This document shows, piece by piece, positions 1 through 9,003 of a stretch of DNA of 24,124 bases. A model generated the notes under the pieces. That model was not told where the DNA came from. It did not search any database and saw only the letters and a program-made list of their open reading frames with translations. Both the position numbers and the translations under genes were made by a program. Positions within the stretch are counted from its first letter, which is position 1; each line of letters opens with the position of its first letter. Where the stretch lies: contig NW_003139331.1 of assembly GCF_000003605.2 (NCBI RefSeq), positions 31,488 through 55,611 of the forward strand, read 5' to 3'. The stretch comes from Saccoglossus kowalevskii (Eukaryota > Hemichordata > Enteropneusta > Harrimaniidae).

Positions 1-627
1 GTTCATCAAAACACCAAAATCAATGATTTTTTTCAGTGGCTGTGTGACCTTGTGTCTGACACATTCATATGCAAATGACTAATCTGTGAAACAAACAGGG
101 GCGGAGACAAACCACTCGAATGTTTGGAAACACTCATTGTGTGTCAGATAGCTACTGATAACACATCCTAACATTGCTTTGTCTTGAGTTTATCTTTGAA
201 ACTTATAGGCACACAGATTAAACCTGTATTGTTGATTTTGGAAAACACTACTGAGGCTGCCTTGCTTCCCTACAGAAAATATACATTTTAACCAACTTAC
301 ATGACATTCTATGTTATGTTGACTTTATCATATGAAAGTTTATAGTGCATTTCATCAATTAATAAATAAATGTGAAAATCGTAATTTTCAACACAAATAA
401 TAGTCTCGCTACCTTAAAACACTACACTAAATTAGAATTTAAAAGGAAATTTTGTTTTTTCTAATGTAAAAGACTTTTGAATAAATTTTGATAGCTTTTG
501 AAATTGATGTCTTCCGACTTCGTTTTGGGTTCTCTATGTCTTCCTGTTTCAATGTAAAGTTGGTCAGCACTCTAAATTGTCTGGATTGTCCGCCTGTCTT
601 CTTTTTTATCCATGCACGTCCTTTTTG
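1..627. other. Intergenic DNA, no gene seen
   Basis: AT-rich sequence with no exon-like reading frame. The only motif of note is an exact POU octamer, ATGCAAAT, at 69-76; one such match is expected by chance at this scale. The reading frames here are short, low in complexity and resemble no family I know. Confidence 0.5.
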
Positions 628-1936
628 ACTCCCATGTGCGAAGCACAAAATGGGAGTCTTTGTGGTTAGTGTGTGTGTATGTGTGTCCGTCTGTTCCACT
701 GATACAATGTATCTCAAGAACCATACATTAGTTTTTGATGAAACTTTGTGCATAGATGCTCTGGGCTAATGCGCAGATTTGATTAGGTTTTGGTAAAATT
801 TCATGCATATTAATTACCTAATTTGCATGATAATAAGCTAATTTTTAGCTGTTCCATGATTGTTCCATTGATATCTAAAGAACCACATATTGGATTTTGA
901 TGAAACTTGGTACATGGATGCTCTGAACTAATGCTTGGTTTTGATTAGTTTTTGGTAAAAATTACCTAATTACTAATTACCTAATTTGCATAATGATTAG
1001 TCAATTTTCGGTTTTTCCACTGATATCTCAAGTACTAATCATTACATTTCAATGAAACTTGGTAAATAGATGCCATAGGACACTGCACAGACCTGATAGT
1101 TTTTAGGGTAATGTCAGTGCATATTAATTACCTAATTTGCATAATAAATTAATTTTCAGCTTTTGATGTTTCAAGTAGTAAGCATTACATTTCAATAAAA
1201 CTTGGTACATAATTACTCTACTATGCAGAGATTGATTGTTTTGGGATAAATATTTGTGCATATTAATTACCTAATTTGCATAATTAGTTAATTTTCAGCT
1301 TTCCCACAGATATCTTAAGTATTAATTATCACATTGCAATGAAACTTGGTACATAGATCCTTTAGGACTATCCAGAGACCTGATTACTTTTAGGGTAAAT
1401 AATTGTGTATATTAATTACCTAATTTGCATAATTAATTAATTTTCAGCTTTCACACTGATTTCTAATCATCACATTTCAATGAAACTTTGTACATGGATG
1501 CTGTAGGACAATAGACAGACCTGGATAATTGTGGGTTAAAATCTGTACATATTAATTACTAATTTACATAATTAACCACTTTTAAGCTATCACACTGATA
1601 TCTAAAGTACTAATTATTCCATTTCAATGAAACTTAGTGTAAAGATGCTCTAGGACAATGTACTGATTAGTTTGGGGTTAAAATCTGTTTATATTAATTT
1701 CCTAATAAGCATAATAATTAATATTTTTTTTGGGTTCCAATCACATTTCAATAAAACTTGGCACATAGATGGTCTGTTACATTTCGCAGACCTCATTAGT
1801 TTTCCATTAAAATCTGTTCATATTAATTTTCTGATTTGCATTATTAGTTTTTGGCTTTTTCATCACTATCACTATCTCTGACAAGTAATTTTGAATTATA
1901 TTTAATGTGTCTCAAATACTCTCAGCACATGGGAGT
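628..1936. mobile_element. Non-autonomous 1.3-kb element with 12-bp inverted ends and a central tandem array
   Basis: The left end ACTCCCATGTGC (628-639) is an exact inverted copy of the right end GCACATGGGAGT (1925-1936). Just inside the left end, a second inverted copy (ATGGGAGT, 650-657) lets the first 30 bases fold into a hairpin. A short GT-rich stretch (about 667-690) follows, then a tandem array of ~145-bp units. No transposase is visible, so it would depend on another element. Flanking target duplication is not clear (CTTTTTG on the left, TCTTTCT on the right). Terminal hairpins around a central minisatellite resemble Helitron/Helentron-derived elements of marine invertebrates, but a TIR transposon is equally possible. 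Confidence 0.65.
740..1860 (+). repeat. Tandem array, eight ~145-bp units
   Basis: A conserved block, TTAATTACCTAATTTGCAT, recurs with TAATT starting near 811, 974, 1125, 1264, 1413, 1553, 1695 and 1824, giving spacings of 129-163 bp. Each unit also carries a TTTTCAGCT-like stretch, a GATATCT-like stretch, CATTTCAATGAAACTTGGTAC and a GACCTGATTAGTTTT-like stretch. Units diverge more toward the right end. The open frames inside are repeat-derived and not genes. Confidence 0.9.
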
Positions 1937-2700
1937 TCTTTCTAAGCTTTCTTTGATTTAATTTTCTTTTTGAATTGTTTGGATGGTGTGAGTTTCTGTG
2001 TTCCATATATGTTAGTGTGCACGTGGTATGCATTATTATTTTTCTTAAGGTTAAATGTTAATATTATGATAGTGCTTATTAATGGTTGGAAAATGGTCTT
2101 CGACCGACAACAGTATAGCGCCATCTGTCGATGATTTGCTCAAATGTTAAATATCTATCAACCTAATCGTTATGTTTTGTCTGATTTTGTGTAATATTTG
2201 AAGGACCTGATACTTTATACAAAATCGAAAAAAATAACTTGTGTTTTAATAACGCATCTTGAATTTTTAAGACAGGTTTTAAGGTACAGCTGATAGCTTC
2301 AACACGTTCCTGGAGAGATGAGTTTCTGATTGGATACGAAACTATGCGCACAGGCGACGTGTCAATGTCCTTCGCCAATTCACACTCGTCATGAATATCT
2401 GTTTTTGTTATTCAATCAAATGATAAGACGTTATAGTTTGCACAATGACAATTTTAAAGAAATTTTCCTGTTTGGGACAAAGGTGTTTTTATTTTGAACA
2501 CTGGGTGGCGCTATACTCGTCATGTATAGTGTCATCAAATCTATTTAAAGTTCTAAATCAACTGGACTCAGATCTGCAGTACGAAATTAAAGAAAAATCA
2601 CGTTCTTGTAGTGGTATCGAAAATTGAAGGTATTTGAAGGATCTAAATGAGACACAACAATTGTACAGTACTGGTACGGTTCGAACACATGAAACTGTTG
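1937..2700. other. Intergenic DNA with a widely spaced inverted repeat
   Basis: No gene seen. AGTATAGCGCCA (2112-2123) and TGGCGCTATACT (2506-2517) form a perfect 12-bp inverted repeat spanning 406 bp. This could mark the ends of a small transposon, but the 7-bp flanks (CGACAAC and CGTCATG) do not match well, so I do not call one. Confidence 0.35.
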
Positions 2701-2833
2701 TTAATGGGCGGTGGTCGTCGCGCAGCGCATGTTCGAATATCATCTAAATAAATAATGTATTTTACACGCGTTGTATACGTCGCTATGAGTCCCATATCGA
2801 ACAGGACGCGGTACGACGACCACCGCCATTTAA
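2701..2833. mobile_element. TTAA-flanked foldback MITE, 125 bp
   Basis: TTAA lies at 2701-2704 and again at 2830-2833. Between them the two ends align without gaps as inverted repeats. After two mismatched outer bases, both read GGCGGTGGTCGTCG inward. Similarity continues imperfectly to about 40 bp per arm (TGTTCGAATAT on the left against TGTTCGATAT on the right), leaving a loop of about 40-50 bp. TTAA duplication is characteristic of piggyBac and Kolobok elements. No coding sequence is present. Which superfamily mobilised it is not decidable here. Confidence 0.55.
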
Positions 2834-2915
2834 GATTAAATGAATTGACAAATGCCTGTTGGTTCATTGCGTGTGGAATAAACATTCCCGTCGTGGTGAA
2901 TCTATGATGCTATTC

Positions 2916-3012
2916 GTTTGACCATGGAACTATAAACCATAGGTTTATACACAGTCCCTCTATCCCTCTATCTATGATAGAGGGACTGTGGTTTATAGTT
3001 CCATGGTTTGAC
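2916..3012. mobile_element. Palindromic microinsertion (outer) with 7-bp duplication GTTTGAC
   Basis: GTTTGAC at 2916-2922 is repeated at 3006-3012. Once the nested insert (2950-2990) and one copy of its 7-bp duplication are removed, the sequence between is a 35-bp palindrome: CATGGAACTATAAACC, a 3-base centre ATA, then the exact reverse complement. Perfect 16-bp arms and exact 7-bp flanking repeats are the hallmark of a transposed foldback unit. No known short element of this design is recognised. Confidence 0.75.
2943..2997. mobile_element. Palindromic microinsertion (inner, nested) with 7-bp duplication GTTTATA
   Basis: GTTTATA at 2943-2949 and again at 2991-2997 brackets a 41-bp insert (2950-2990). 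Its 14-bp arms CACAGTCCCTCTAT and ATAGAGGGACTGTG are exact reverse complements. The 13-base centre contains a second CCCTCTAT. It interrupts the right arm of the outer palindrome, so it is the younger event. Its arms match those of the insert at 12805-12834 at 11 of 12 positions. Confidence 0.78.
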
Positions 3013-3490
3013 ACTGCTGGTTAGTATAATTGTTTGTGTTGTACTGCAAATCACTCATGTAAAAGCTGGTATGTATTAGCTGGATTACTTACTGTCCACA
3101 CCAGTCGGTGATGGATGTCCGCGCACTAAACACTTGTGCCTGAATGATGTAGCGTGTCTGTTTCATCACGTGATTGCTGTGCGTGTCTGTTTCATCACGT
3201 GATTGTTGCATTTATCGCCGTGCGTTTTATTTCACCGAGGCTTTTACCGACACATTAAACTTAAACTTAAATTTGAACCTCGACTCCATTGTCTACGGCC
3301 GACAATTGCCGTTATTTGCTAACGCAAAATAGTCTAAAGACAAACAGGTTAAGTTTTCTGATATCATCACGTTAAATCGATAGATATCGAGCGTTCAACT
3401 TCAAGAGAACTAACGTATTTTTCAAATATCTCGCTATCAGTAATAAAGTGGCAACAAGTTGGCACATGTGTTAATTTTTCGAAATTTAAA
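3013..3490. other. Possible upstream regulatory DNA, no gene seen
   Basis: No reading frame worth calling. The stretch contains the duplicated CACGTG segment annotated separately and an ATCGATAGATATCGA-type near-palindrome around 3375-3390. It lies immediately upstream of the candidate exon at 3491 and could be its promoter, but no TATA box is obvious. Confidence 0.3.
3152..3205 (+). promoter_or_regulatory. Tandem 29-bp duplication carrying two TCACGTGA sites
   Basis: A 25-base segment at 3152-3176 is repeated exactly at 3181-3205 (period 29). Each copy contains the palindrome TCACGTGA, at 3166-3173 and 3195-3202. TCACGTGA is the preferred site of bHLH-zip factors of the USF/TFE/MITF class. 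Two sites in fixed spacing about 290 bp ahead of a candidate first exon suggest a regulatory element. This is inferred from motif matches only. Confidence 0.4.
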
Positions 3491-3680
3491 ATGTGGTATG
3501 TTGGAGTTCGTCAACTTTCGAGTACTTCACGAGATTGTAAAAGCCACTCCCTAAATTTAAACAATGCACGCTCCACCCAACAACTGAATAAGTACAAGAA
3601 TGGTAATAGTACGTCCATGGAAGGTAAAAAGAGTACCTTCCATGGTACGCCGATAGACGAATACAATTTGAATAAACCCG
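3491..3680 (+). CDS. Candidate first coding exon with presequence-like N terminus (unrecognised)
   Basis: An ATG at 3491 with A at -3 opens a frame of 63 codons plus one base, ending at a strong donor (CCCG|GTAAGT, GT at 3681-3682). If unspliced it stops at 3710-3712 as a 73-residue peptide. The N terminus (MWYVGVRQLSSTSRDCKSH) is rich in Arg, Ser and Thr and lacks acidic residues in its first 14 positions, like a mitochondrial targeting presequence. I do not recognise the protein and see no matching downstream exon. A 29-bp palindrome plus its 7-bp duplication lies inside and adds exactly 12 codons. It could be a chance ORF; a homologue or transcript would be needed to establish it as a gene. 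Confidence 0.25.
3609..3651. mobile_element. Palindromic microinsertion with imperfect 7-bp duplication
   Basis: GTACGTC (3609-3615) and GTACGCC (3645-3651) match at six of seven positions and bracket a 29-bp insert (3616-3644). Its arms CATGGAAGGTA and TACCTTCCATG are exact inverted repeats around a 7-base centre. The stem extends one base further into each flank. The first seven bases match the outer palindrome at 2923 (CATGGAA), suggesting a shared family. Insert plus duplication is 36 bp, which preserves frame if the surrounding exon is real. Confidence 0.55.
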
Positions 3681-3712
3681 GTAAGTTTGCGTTTGGTTTA
3701 GCAGTTCCCTAA

Positions 3713-4343
3713 ATTAAAACTCAATATTAAAATTGTTTATCAATTTAAAAGAGGTAGACTCAACAATGGAATGCGCATGCTCACTTTTCGCCGATGCTGG
3801 TATTGAATAGTGCTGCAATCGGGTGCCGTAATAATGACTGTTTTCTTCCGCTGCATTAAACACTTCATAACTAGAAGAATACATTCATTTGTCATGCTTG
3901 CCTGCTTATTTAGTTCGCATTTCCACCATTACAATTAACTTCAACTAAGTCCTCTGGCGTGTTAGCTTCAACTGGTAATAGATGATATAAGAGCTATCTC
4001 TTTATTTCCAGATTAAAATTGGCAGTTTTGTGTTATAAACCGTTTTCTAAAACTTGGTGACCAGGTAGTAAAACGCATTGTAGCTATACTGTTGTAATTG
4101 AATAGTGCAATAACGCCTGTGTTGAAACGAACAGAAAAGGTATTATCCTGATATGAATGCCCCCAATCGTTATTGGTCCAAGAAAGGAACGGATTGTCCA
4201 CTACGACCTCATTAAGAATAAATAAAAGCGGCCCGATCTCGCCGAGGCAGCGCATTTACTGCAATGGTGATATTTGGTATAAGAGCGGCAATCTCATACC
4301 AACAAAGTGCGGCGACGGCTGGAGTGTCGTTCAATCTGAGTGA
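3713..4343. other. Intergenic DNA upstream of the heat shock gene
   Basis: No gene seen. I looked for heat shock elements (alternating GAA and TTC blocks every 5 bp). The closest is a direct run of three GAA blocks (GAAACGAACAGAA) near 4123-4135, which has the right spacing but not the alternating orientation. No convincing canonical element was found. Confidence 0.35.
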
Positions 4344-4350
4344 TATATAA
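4344..4350 (+). promoter_or_regulatory. Possible TATA box
   Basis: TATATAA lies 349 bp upstream of the heat shock ATG, followed by a small inverted repeat (GGTG...CACC, 4353-4370). If used, transcription would begin near 4375 and the leader would be about 325 bases with two upstream reading frames. The region is AT-rich, so chance is a real alternative. Confidence 0.3.
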
Positions 4351-4432
4351 TGGGTGTGAACATTTTCACCGTACGTACGCGTGGGTTTTACGTGAACTGA
4401 ATTTACAGTGAGGTCGAATAGGTAAACTCTGT

Positions 4433-4531
4433 ATGCGAGGTCACCTGGTTGCGTCGTACACCTACTCGTTTGCATTTATCGCTTGGCGTCTGTGTTTCCT
4501 CTGCGCCACAACCCTATATTCGGTAAGGTAA
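4433..4531 (+). other. Upstream open reading frame 1 in the putative leader
   Basis: ATG at 4433 opens 32 codons, ending in TAA at 4529-4531, before the heat shock start. It would be in the mRNA only if transcription starts at or before this point. A potential donor (G|GTAAGG, near 4523) lies at its end, so it could also be part of a spliced leader. Confidence 0.2.
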
Positions 4532-4583
4532 AACGTTTACTGGCACTGTGTTGATTGTAGACATTATCACTGGTAACATTTGG

Positions 4584-4646
4584 ATGACGTGCGTGATTGA
4601 GGCTGGTCGTAACCGGCTGTCATTGTTCGAGTCATACACGTGGTGA
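4584..4646 (+). other. Upstream open reading frame 2 in the putative leader
   Basis: ATG at 4584 opens 20 codons and ends with TGA at 4644-4646, 52 bases before the main ATG. It is out of frame with the main ORF. If in the transcript it could hold back translation under normal conditions and be bypassed in stress. That role is inference; only the ORF is seen. Confidence 0.3.
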
Positions 4647-4698
4647 GCATCGATTTCGTAAACAATTTGGGGGAAACCTTGTAACGGCGTCAGCCACC

Positions 4699-5418
4699 AT
4701 GTCGGGTTGGAGGTTTCAGTATTCTCACCCGTTCAACCTAGACTCCGTGTTCTCTCGCTCGGGTTCGGTTTTCAACCAAGCCCAGAGATCACCATCGTAC
4801 GAACAGGACTACGGCAGGGGGTTATCGTCGGGTGAGTTCTCGCCGGACCACCACCGACAACAACACCATGGCAGTATGTCTAGTCTGTCGTCCGGTTTGT
4901 GGAGATCGCCGTCAGTGACATCCGTCAGCAGTCAGTCCGACAGTGACGATACGCACTGGGAAATCATGTTGGATATTAGTCGATTTGAACATAGCGAAAT
5001 CGTCGTGAAGGGGATCGAGAATCGAGTGATTGTGAGCGCAAAGCACGAAGACAATGAAAATGGATATAATTTTGTATCTCGCGAGTTTAGTCGACAGTAC
5101 CAACTACCGTCTAACGTAGACCCAGAGACTGTAACTTCCACGCTCTCGCACGATGGCATACTGACAATCCGGGCACCCAAAATGCAGAGACCTCCGGCTA
5201 AAGAGCGAATTATTCCGGTTGAACTATTGAAACCACCTGCAAATCTTACGGAGAACAGTCTTAATGGAGGCTGTCACTCGGTTGACTCCGATTTAGGAGA
5301 CATAGAAGAAAGAAGTTCAGAGTCCGATCTCTTTGAGTCGGAACAACATTTAGAGGCTGAACAGAAAATTGACGACAGTGATACAAACATGGCAGATACT
5401 GGAAACACTTCGTCATGA
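4699..5418 (+). CDS. Small heat shock protein (alpha-crystallin family), 239 residues
   Basis: This is an ATP-independent chaperone of the alpha-crystallin/Hsp20 family, expected to bind unfolding proteins as large oligomers in cytosol or nucleus. I chose the ATG at 4699 because it sits in a perfect GCCACC context and gives a typical start (MSGWRFQYSHPFNLD); the frame is open further upstream but has no earlier ATG. Residues 1-84 are a Ser- and His-rich N-terminal arm with short aromatic stretches. Residues 85-161 are the alpha-crystallin domain, ending in the family signature LSHDGILTIRAPK. Arg132 in EFSRQYQLP aligns with the conserved arginine mutated in human alphaB disease (R120). I172-P173-V174 is the I-x-I/V motif. 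About 60 acidic, Ser-rich residues follow, well beyond the few residues after this motif in most animal members. No intron interrupts the frame. The family call is secure; orthology to a particular HSPB class is not. Confidence 0.95.
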   Translation: MSGWRFQYSHPFNLDSVFSRSGSVFNQAQRSPSYEQDYGRGLSSGEFSPDHHRQQHHGSMSSLSSGLWRSPSVTSVSSQSDSDDTHWEIMLDISRFEHSEIVVKGIENRVIVSAKHEDNENGYNFVSREFSRQYQLPSNVDPETVTSTLSHDGILTIRAPKMQRPPAKERIIPVELLKPPANLTENSLNGGCHSVDSDLGDIEERSSESDLFESEQHLEAEQKIDDSDTNMADTGNTSS

Positions 5419-6775
5419 GTACCGTCACGATATATAGCATATACACATCGGGAATTTAAGTTATAAAGTATTAATAGAATTTCGTCATGACAGAAACTGT
5501 GAGTTTAAATACGGTCATTATCATGTTCGTTTTGTTTTGGCAACATCTAGCATTTCTTACAGCGTCATTGAAAGCATTGTGTGCGGTAATGTGCCCTACA
5601 ACCGTTTCCGGCGATACATAATCGTGAAGTTCACACTGTCTTTTATTGTAAATCGCGGCCCAAATTTACAGGATTATCACTACGCACAATTGACCAACTC
5701 AAGTGTTTTAAATCGCAGACCGTACACTTGACATTCACGTACACACGACCGTATACACAGTGTTAGAAAAACTAAACGGGAAGTTTAAAAGGCGTACGTG
5801 AGGTTGACAAGTGCTTCGACACGTCTGCCGTTAACCGTAAACCGATCACAATGAGAACTGATATATCATGACAACAATCAGCAAATTGAAAAGCAGTTTG
5901 CAGAGTAAATAATAATATATCACCACCGAGCTCAATGAACTTCTAAACGGGAGCGAAATACTTTATTTACGGTTTCAGGGATTTTATTTCAATGTTTAAC
6001 CAATCAAAAAGTGTTAATTTTTGTTTTGTATTTGGATTTCGAGGTTTACCGTCGATAGCATAACAGTGTGTTTGATTATTGTGTAGTGTATCACGTATGT
6101 CAATATGCCCGCATACATAGACTGAAAAAGACACCCATTTATTGCTCACGGAGGATACGTATACACGCTTTCAGAAAACCACTCCTCACGGATGACCTTC
6201 AACACAATGGCGGTGTTTAATATTACTTTCCTTTTTCACCTGGCGTTAAATGCGAATCCAGTTTGCGCTGCGTTCTAAATACTATTAGTATTTAACTCCG
6301 AAACAGCTATGATCCTTTCCCCCAAATTCAAACTTTTTTCGTAATATATTCCATGGCGAAATTAAACGTTACGACTCGTATTGTGACCCTGATGAGCCAT
6401 TGCAATTAATTAAAAGTTCTTCCAATAGTGATAGTGGTTTCTATAATACAATAGAACTGAAAGAAGTCATTGTACAAAATGTGCGTGTTATTTACGGTGG
6501 GGTCCAACGCCTAGGCTATAGCAAAGGTTACGCATTTGTGTGGCTTTTATAAGCCGCTACTGAAGTATATAAACTTGCCCTTCATATGTAGCCATTTGAG
6601 GTTGCCCCAAAAAATTTAACATTCCACCGATGTGTCTTCTCACCGGTGAGCATGAGCTTGATAATACGCACGATTGTAGCCCCTCCATTAGTATATAGCA
6701 AGACAATGGATGAATATGTATAATATCCAACCTACTTGTGTGTAGTACATATTTACGCCACGTGAAAACAATAAA
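5419..6775 (+). other. Putative 3' untranslated and downstream region of the heat shock gene
   Basis: No coding exon seen. There is no AATAAA close to the stop. Candidate polyadenylation signals are ATTAAA at 6361-6366 and AATAAA at 6770-6775, which would give a 0.9-1.35-kb 3' UTR; a nearer non-canonical AATAAT around 5911 would shorten it. A perfect 12-bp palindrome, CTCACCGGTGAG, lies at 6639-6650 with no matching flanking repeats. Confidence 0.3.
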
Positions 6776-9003
6776 GTACGTATTTTTCGCGTATCAAGTA
6801 CTGAATACGTAACCCAGGAGACCACAACGCTTCACGACAACAAAGTGATACACTAGAGTATGTATCTTTTTTTTCGGTGATACGCAAGGATAGTTTCAAT
6901 TAAAGCCACGACATCTTGAAAAGTATACCAGCAACATACCATACGCCCCGTGTTGTCAACGGAATAGTTACCGTAAATTCCGGCATTGTTTAGTATATTG
7001 GGGTTGGTATACATACAGACTTGTCAGATTTTATACATGTCTGTTCGTTTAAATAATTAAGACGTGTGCATTTATTAGATCTGAATACAAATGATTTTAG
7101 GAAAGCAAGAAAGGAAATGGCTTTCTCTGTTTTAAGTAAATAATAACAAACTTTGATTTAAGGCCAACCCCGAAGTCATATTAAACAAATAGTCGCAAAG
7201 ATTTCGCTGTGAATATTGTTGAAACATTGTTTATCTATGTATAACATGAAAAATAGATTAAAGAGAAACGTCACAGCTTGTGGTCACTGTTCTGTTTTGG
7301 ATGTCACAAACCCTGGGGTTACAAATACACATACCTTATTTATTAGCAGTGATATATAACCCAGCCAGTTGTTGCGAATGACCTCACCGTATTGTGCCGC
7401 GTTGAAGTGCACAGTATAATGTACTTGACATCACCCGGTGTGTTGTGATTAGGTTTAGCAGGTCAATTCGAGCACACCGGACTGTCCAGATAACCACCCA
7501 CGTGATCGCCGTTTATTTACATGTAGATTCAAGTAATAACTACGAATTTGTATATATATTAATTAGTATTAATCATAAAATGCTCTTGCCCCATTCCGGG
7601 AGGGACACCACATGGCACATCCGAATACCAGTATAGCCAATGTGAAATTTACAGATGTTACGTCATGAGGGAAATAAATATAATTGTAATTGAGCACACG
7701 CTAATTTACATGTCAATATTTGTTACGTTATGTTGTATTATGTTTTACTATGTTGTATTATGTTAATGTATGTTATGTTATGTTATGTTAAATTATAATT
7801 GAACCACCTGACGAAAGTTTATGATCATGCTCCATCCAGAATAATGAAACAAAGCTTTTGAATAACTTTATGTATATTTCTTATATGTGGTGTTGAATAT
7901 ATGAATTAAAATATGAATTGGGACTTATTATGAAAAATGTTGATTGTGTCACAATTTCTGTATTTTTTTACCCATTTACATTTTCTGCCATGAGTATGAT
8001 CTTTGAATGAAGCCATTTACAATTACAGTCATAATTAAATCAAATGTTGAAATCAAGAAGTTTGGATTAATGTCTTTCCTGGCGACGCGTAGGGCGTGTA
8101 CAAACACTTGATGACATTTCAATATGCAAAAATAACAAGAAAAAACTTGTTTCCCATTATACAGTTGTTTTAGAAAATGTTTTACTTGACACAGCAATAT
8201 TTGAAAAATAATGTTAATTACTGTTATTTTGAAAATTACCTCCAATCAGCCACATAATACTCACGCCATAGCCACTCTTTATTTATCATTCACTAAATAA
8301 TCGCGTTTATAATTTTCTATAAACCTGCTTTGTGCCACGAATTCAAACAATATATATGTGTATGCGTTTCATGCAACGACTATAAACTAATGCATGCCAA
8401 GCAACCCATCTGTAAAAAATAAATAACTAGAAGTCAAATTGGTTCATTTTAGTCTAATCAAAGTCATTACAAGCCATAATGATTTCATTGTGTGCGACAA
8501 TACAACCTTTTGGTTACAAACATGAATACTGTTCCCTGGATCCGATCGCTGTCTGTTCTATCGATGTATCCTAGTAACGGGCGTCAGGCACAATACTGCA
8601 ATATCCCATAAGGTGCTAAAAATAGAATAATCATATCAGTCATTATTGATCACCAGTTTTTATGGGTCAATACATCTAACAGCGAATGTCGAAAGTACGT
8701 CTATCGGTATAACTAAGGCTAATACGAACACTTGTGCGTTCGGTACATGACAAAATAATTGTCTACATCAGCAAATAACCAATGCGAAAATAAAGAATTC
8801 ATTTTTGGTTTTGAAAAATGTGCATACAAAAAAAGTAAAAAAAAAGGAAAACAAATTTTGACTAATTAACGACAAATAATTTAAGTTATTACGTGATTTT
8901 TTCGTTTCAATTACTTTGTTAAACATCATCATGATACATTTCGCGACCTTGGACCTATACTTAACCTTTCTATAATTCTTTCGATACGATGCTAGCATGG
9001 TTG
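6776..9003. other. Intergenic DNA, no gene seen
   Basis: AT-rich and without recognisable exons on either strand. The open frames are short, rich in Phe/Ile/Lys/Asn and typical of random AT-rich sequence. The only structured stretch is the TTATG-type repeat annotated separately. Confidence 0.5.
7721..7790 (+). repeat. Degenerate TATGT pentanucleotide repeat
   Basis: Repeats of TATGT/TATGTTGTAT run through this stretch; the cleanest part is four consecutive TTATG-like units near 7769-7790. It is a simple-sequence repeat with point changes in the left half. Confidence 0.8.

Noticed and set aside
740-1860. CRISPR-like array
   Set aside because: The ~145-bp units are continuous diverged tandem repeats without unique spacers, in a eukaryotic genome.
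2672-2683. GGTTCGAAC-type tRNA B-box look-alike
   Set aside because: No A box at a suitable distance and no cloverleaf.
4932-5180. Minus-strand frames across the heat shock gene
   Set aside because: They are antisense shadows of the alpha-crystallin domain codons.
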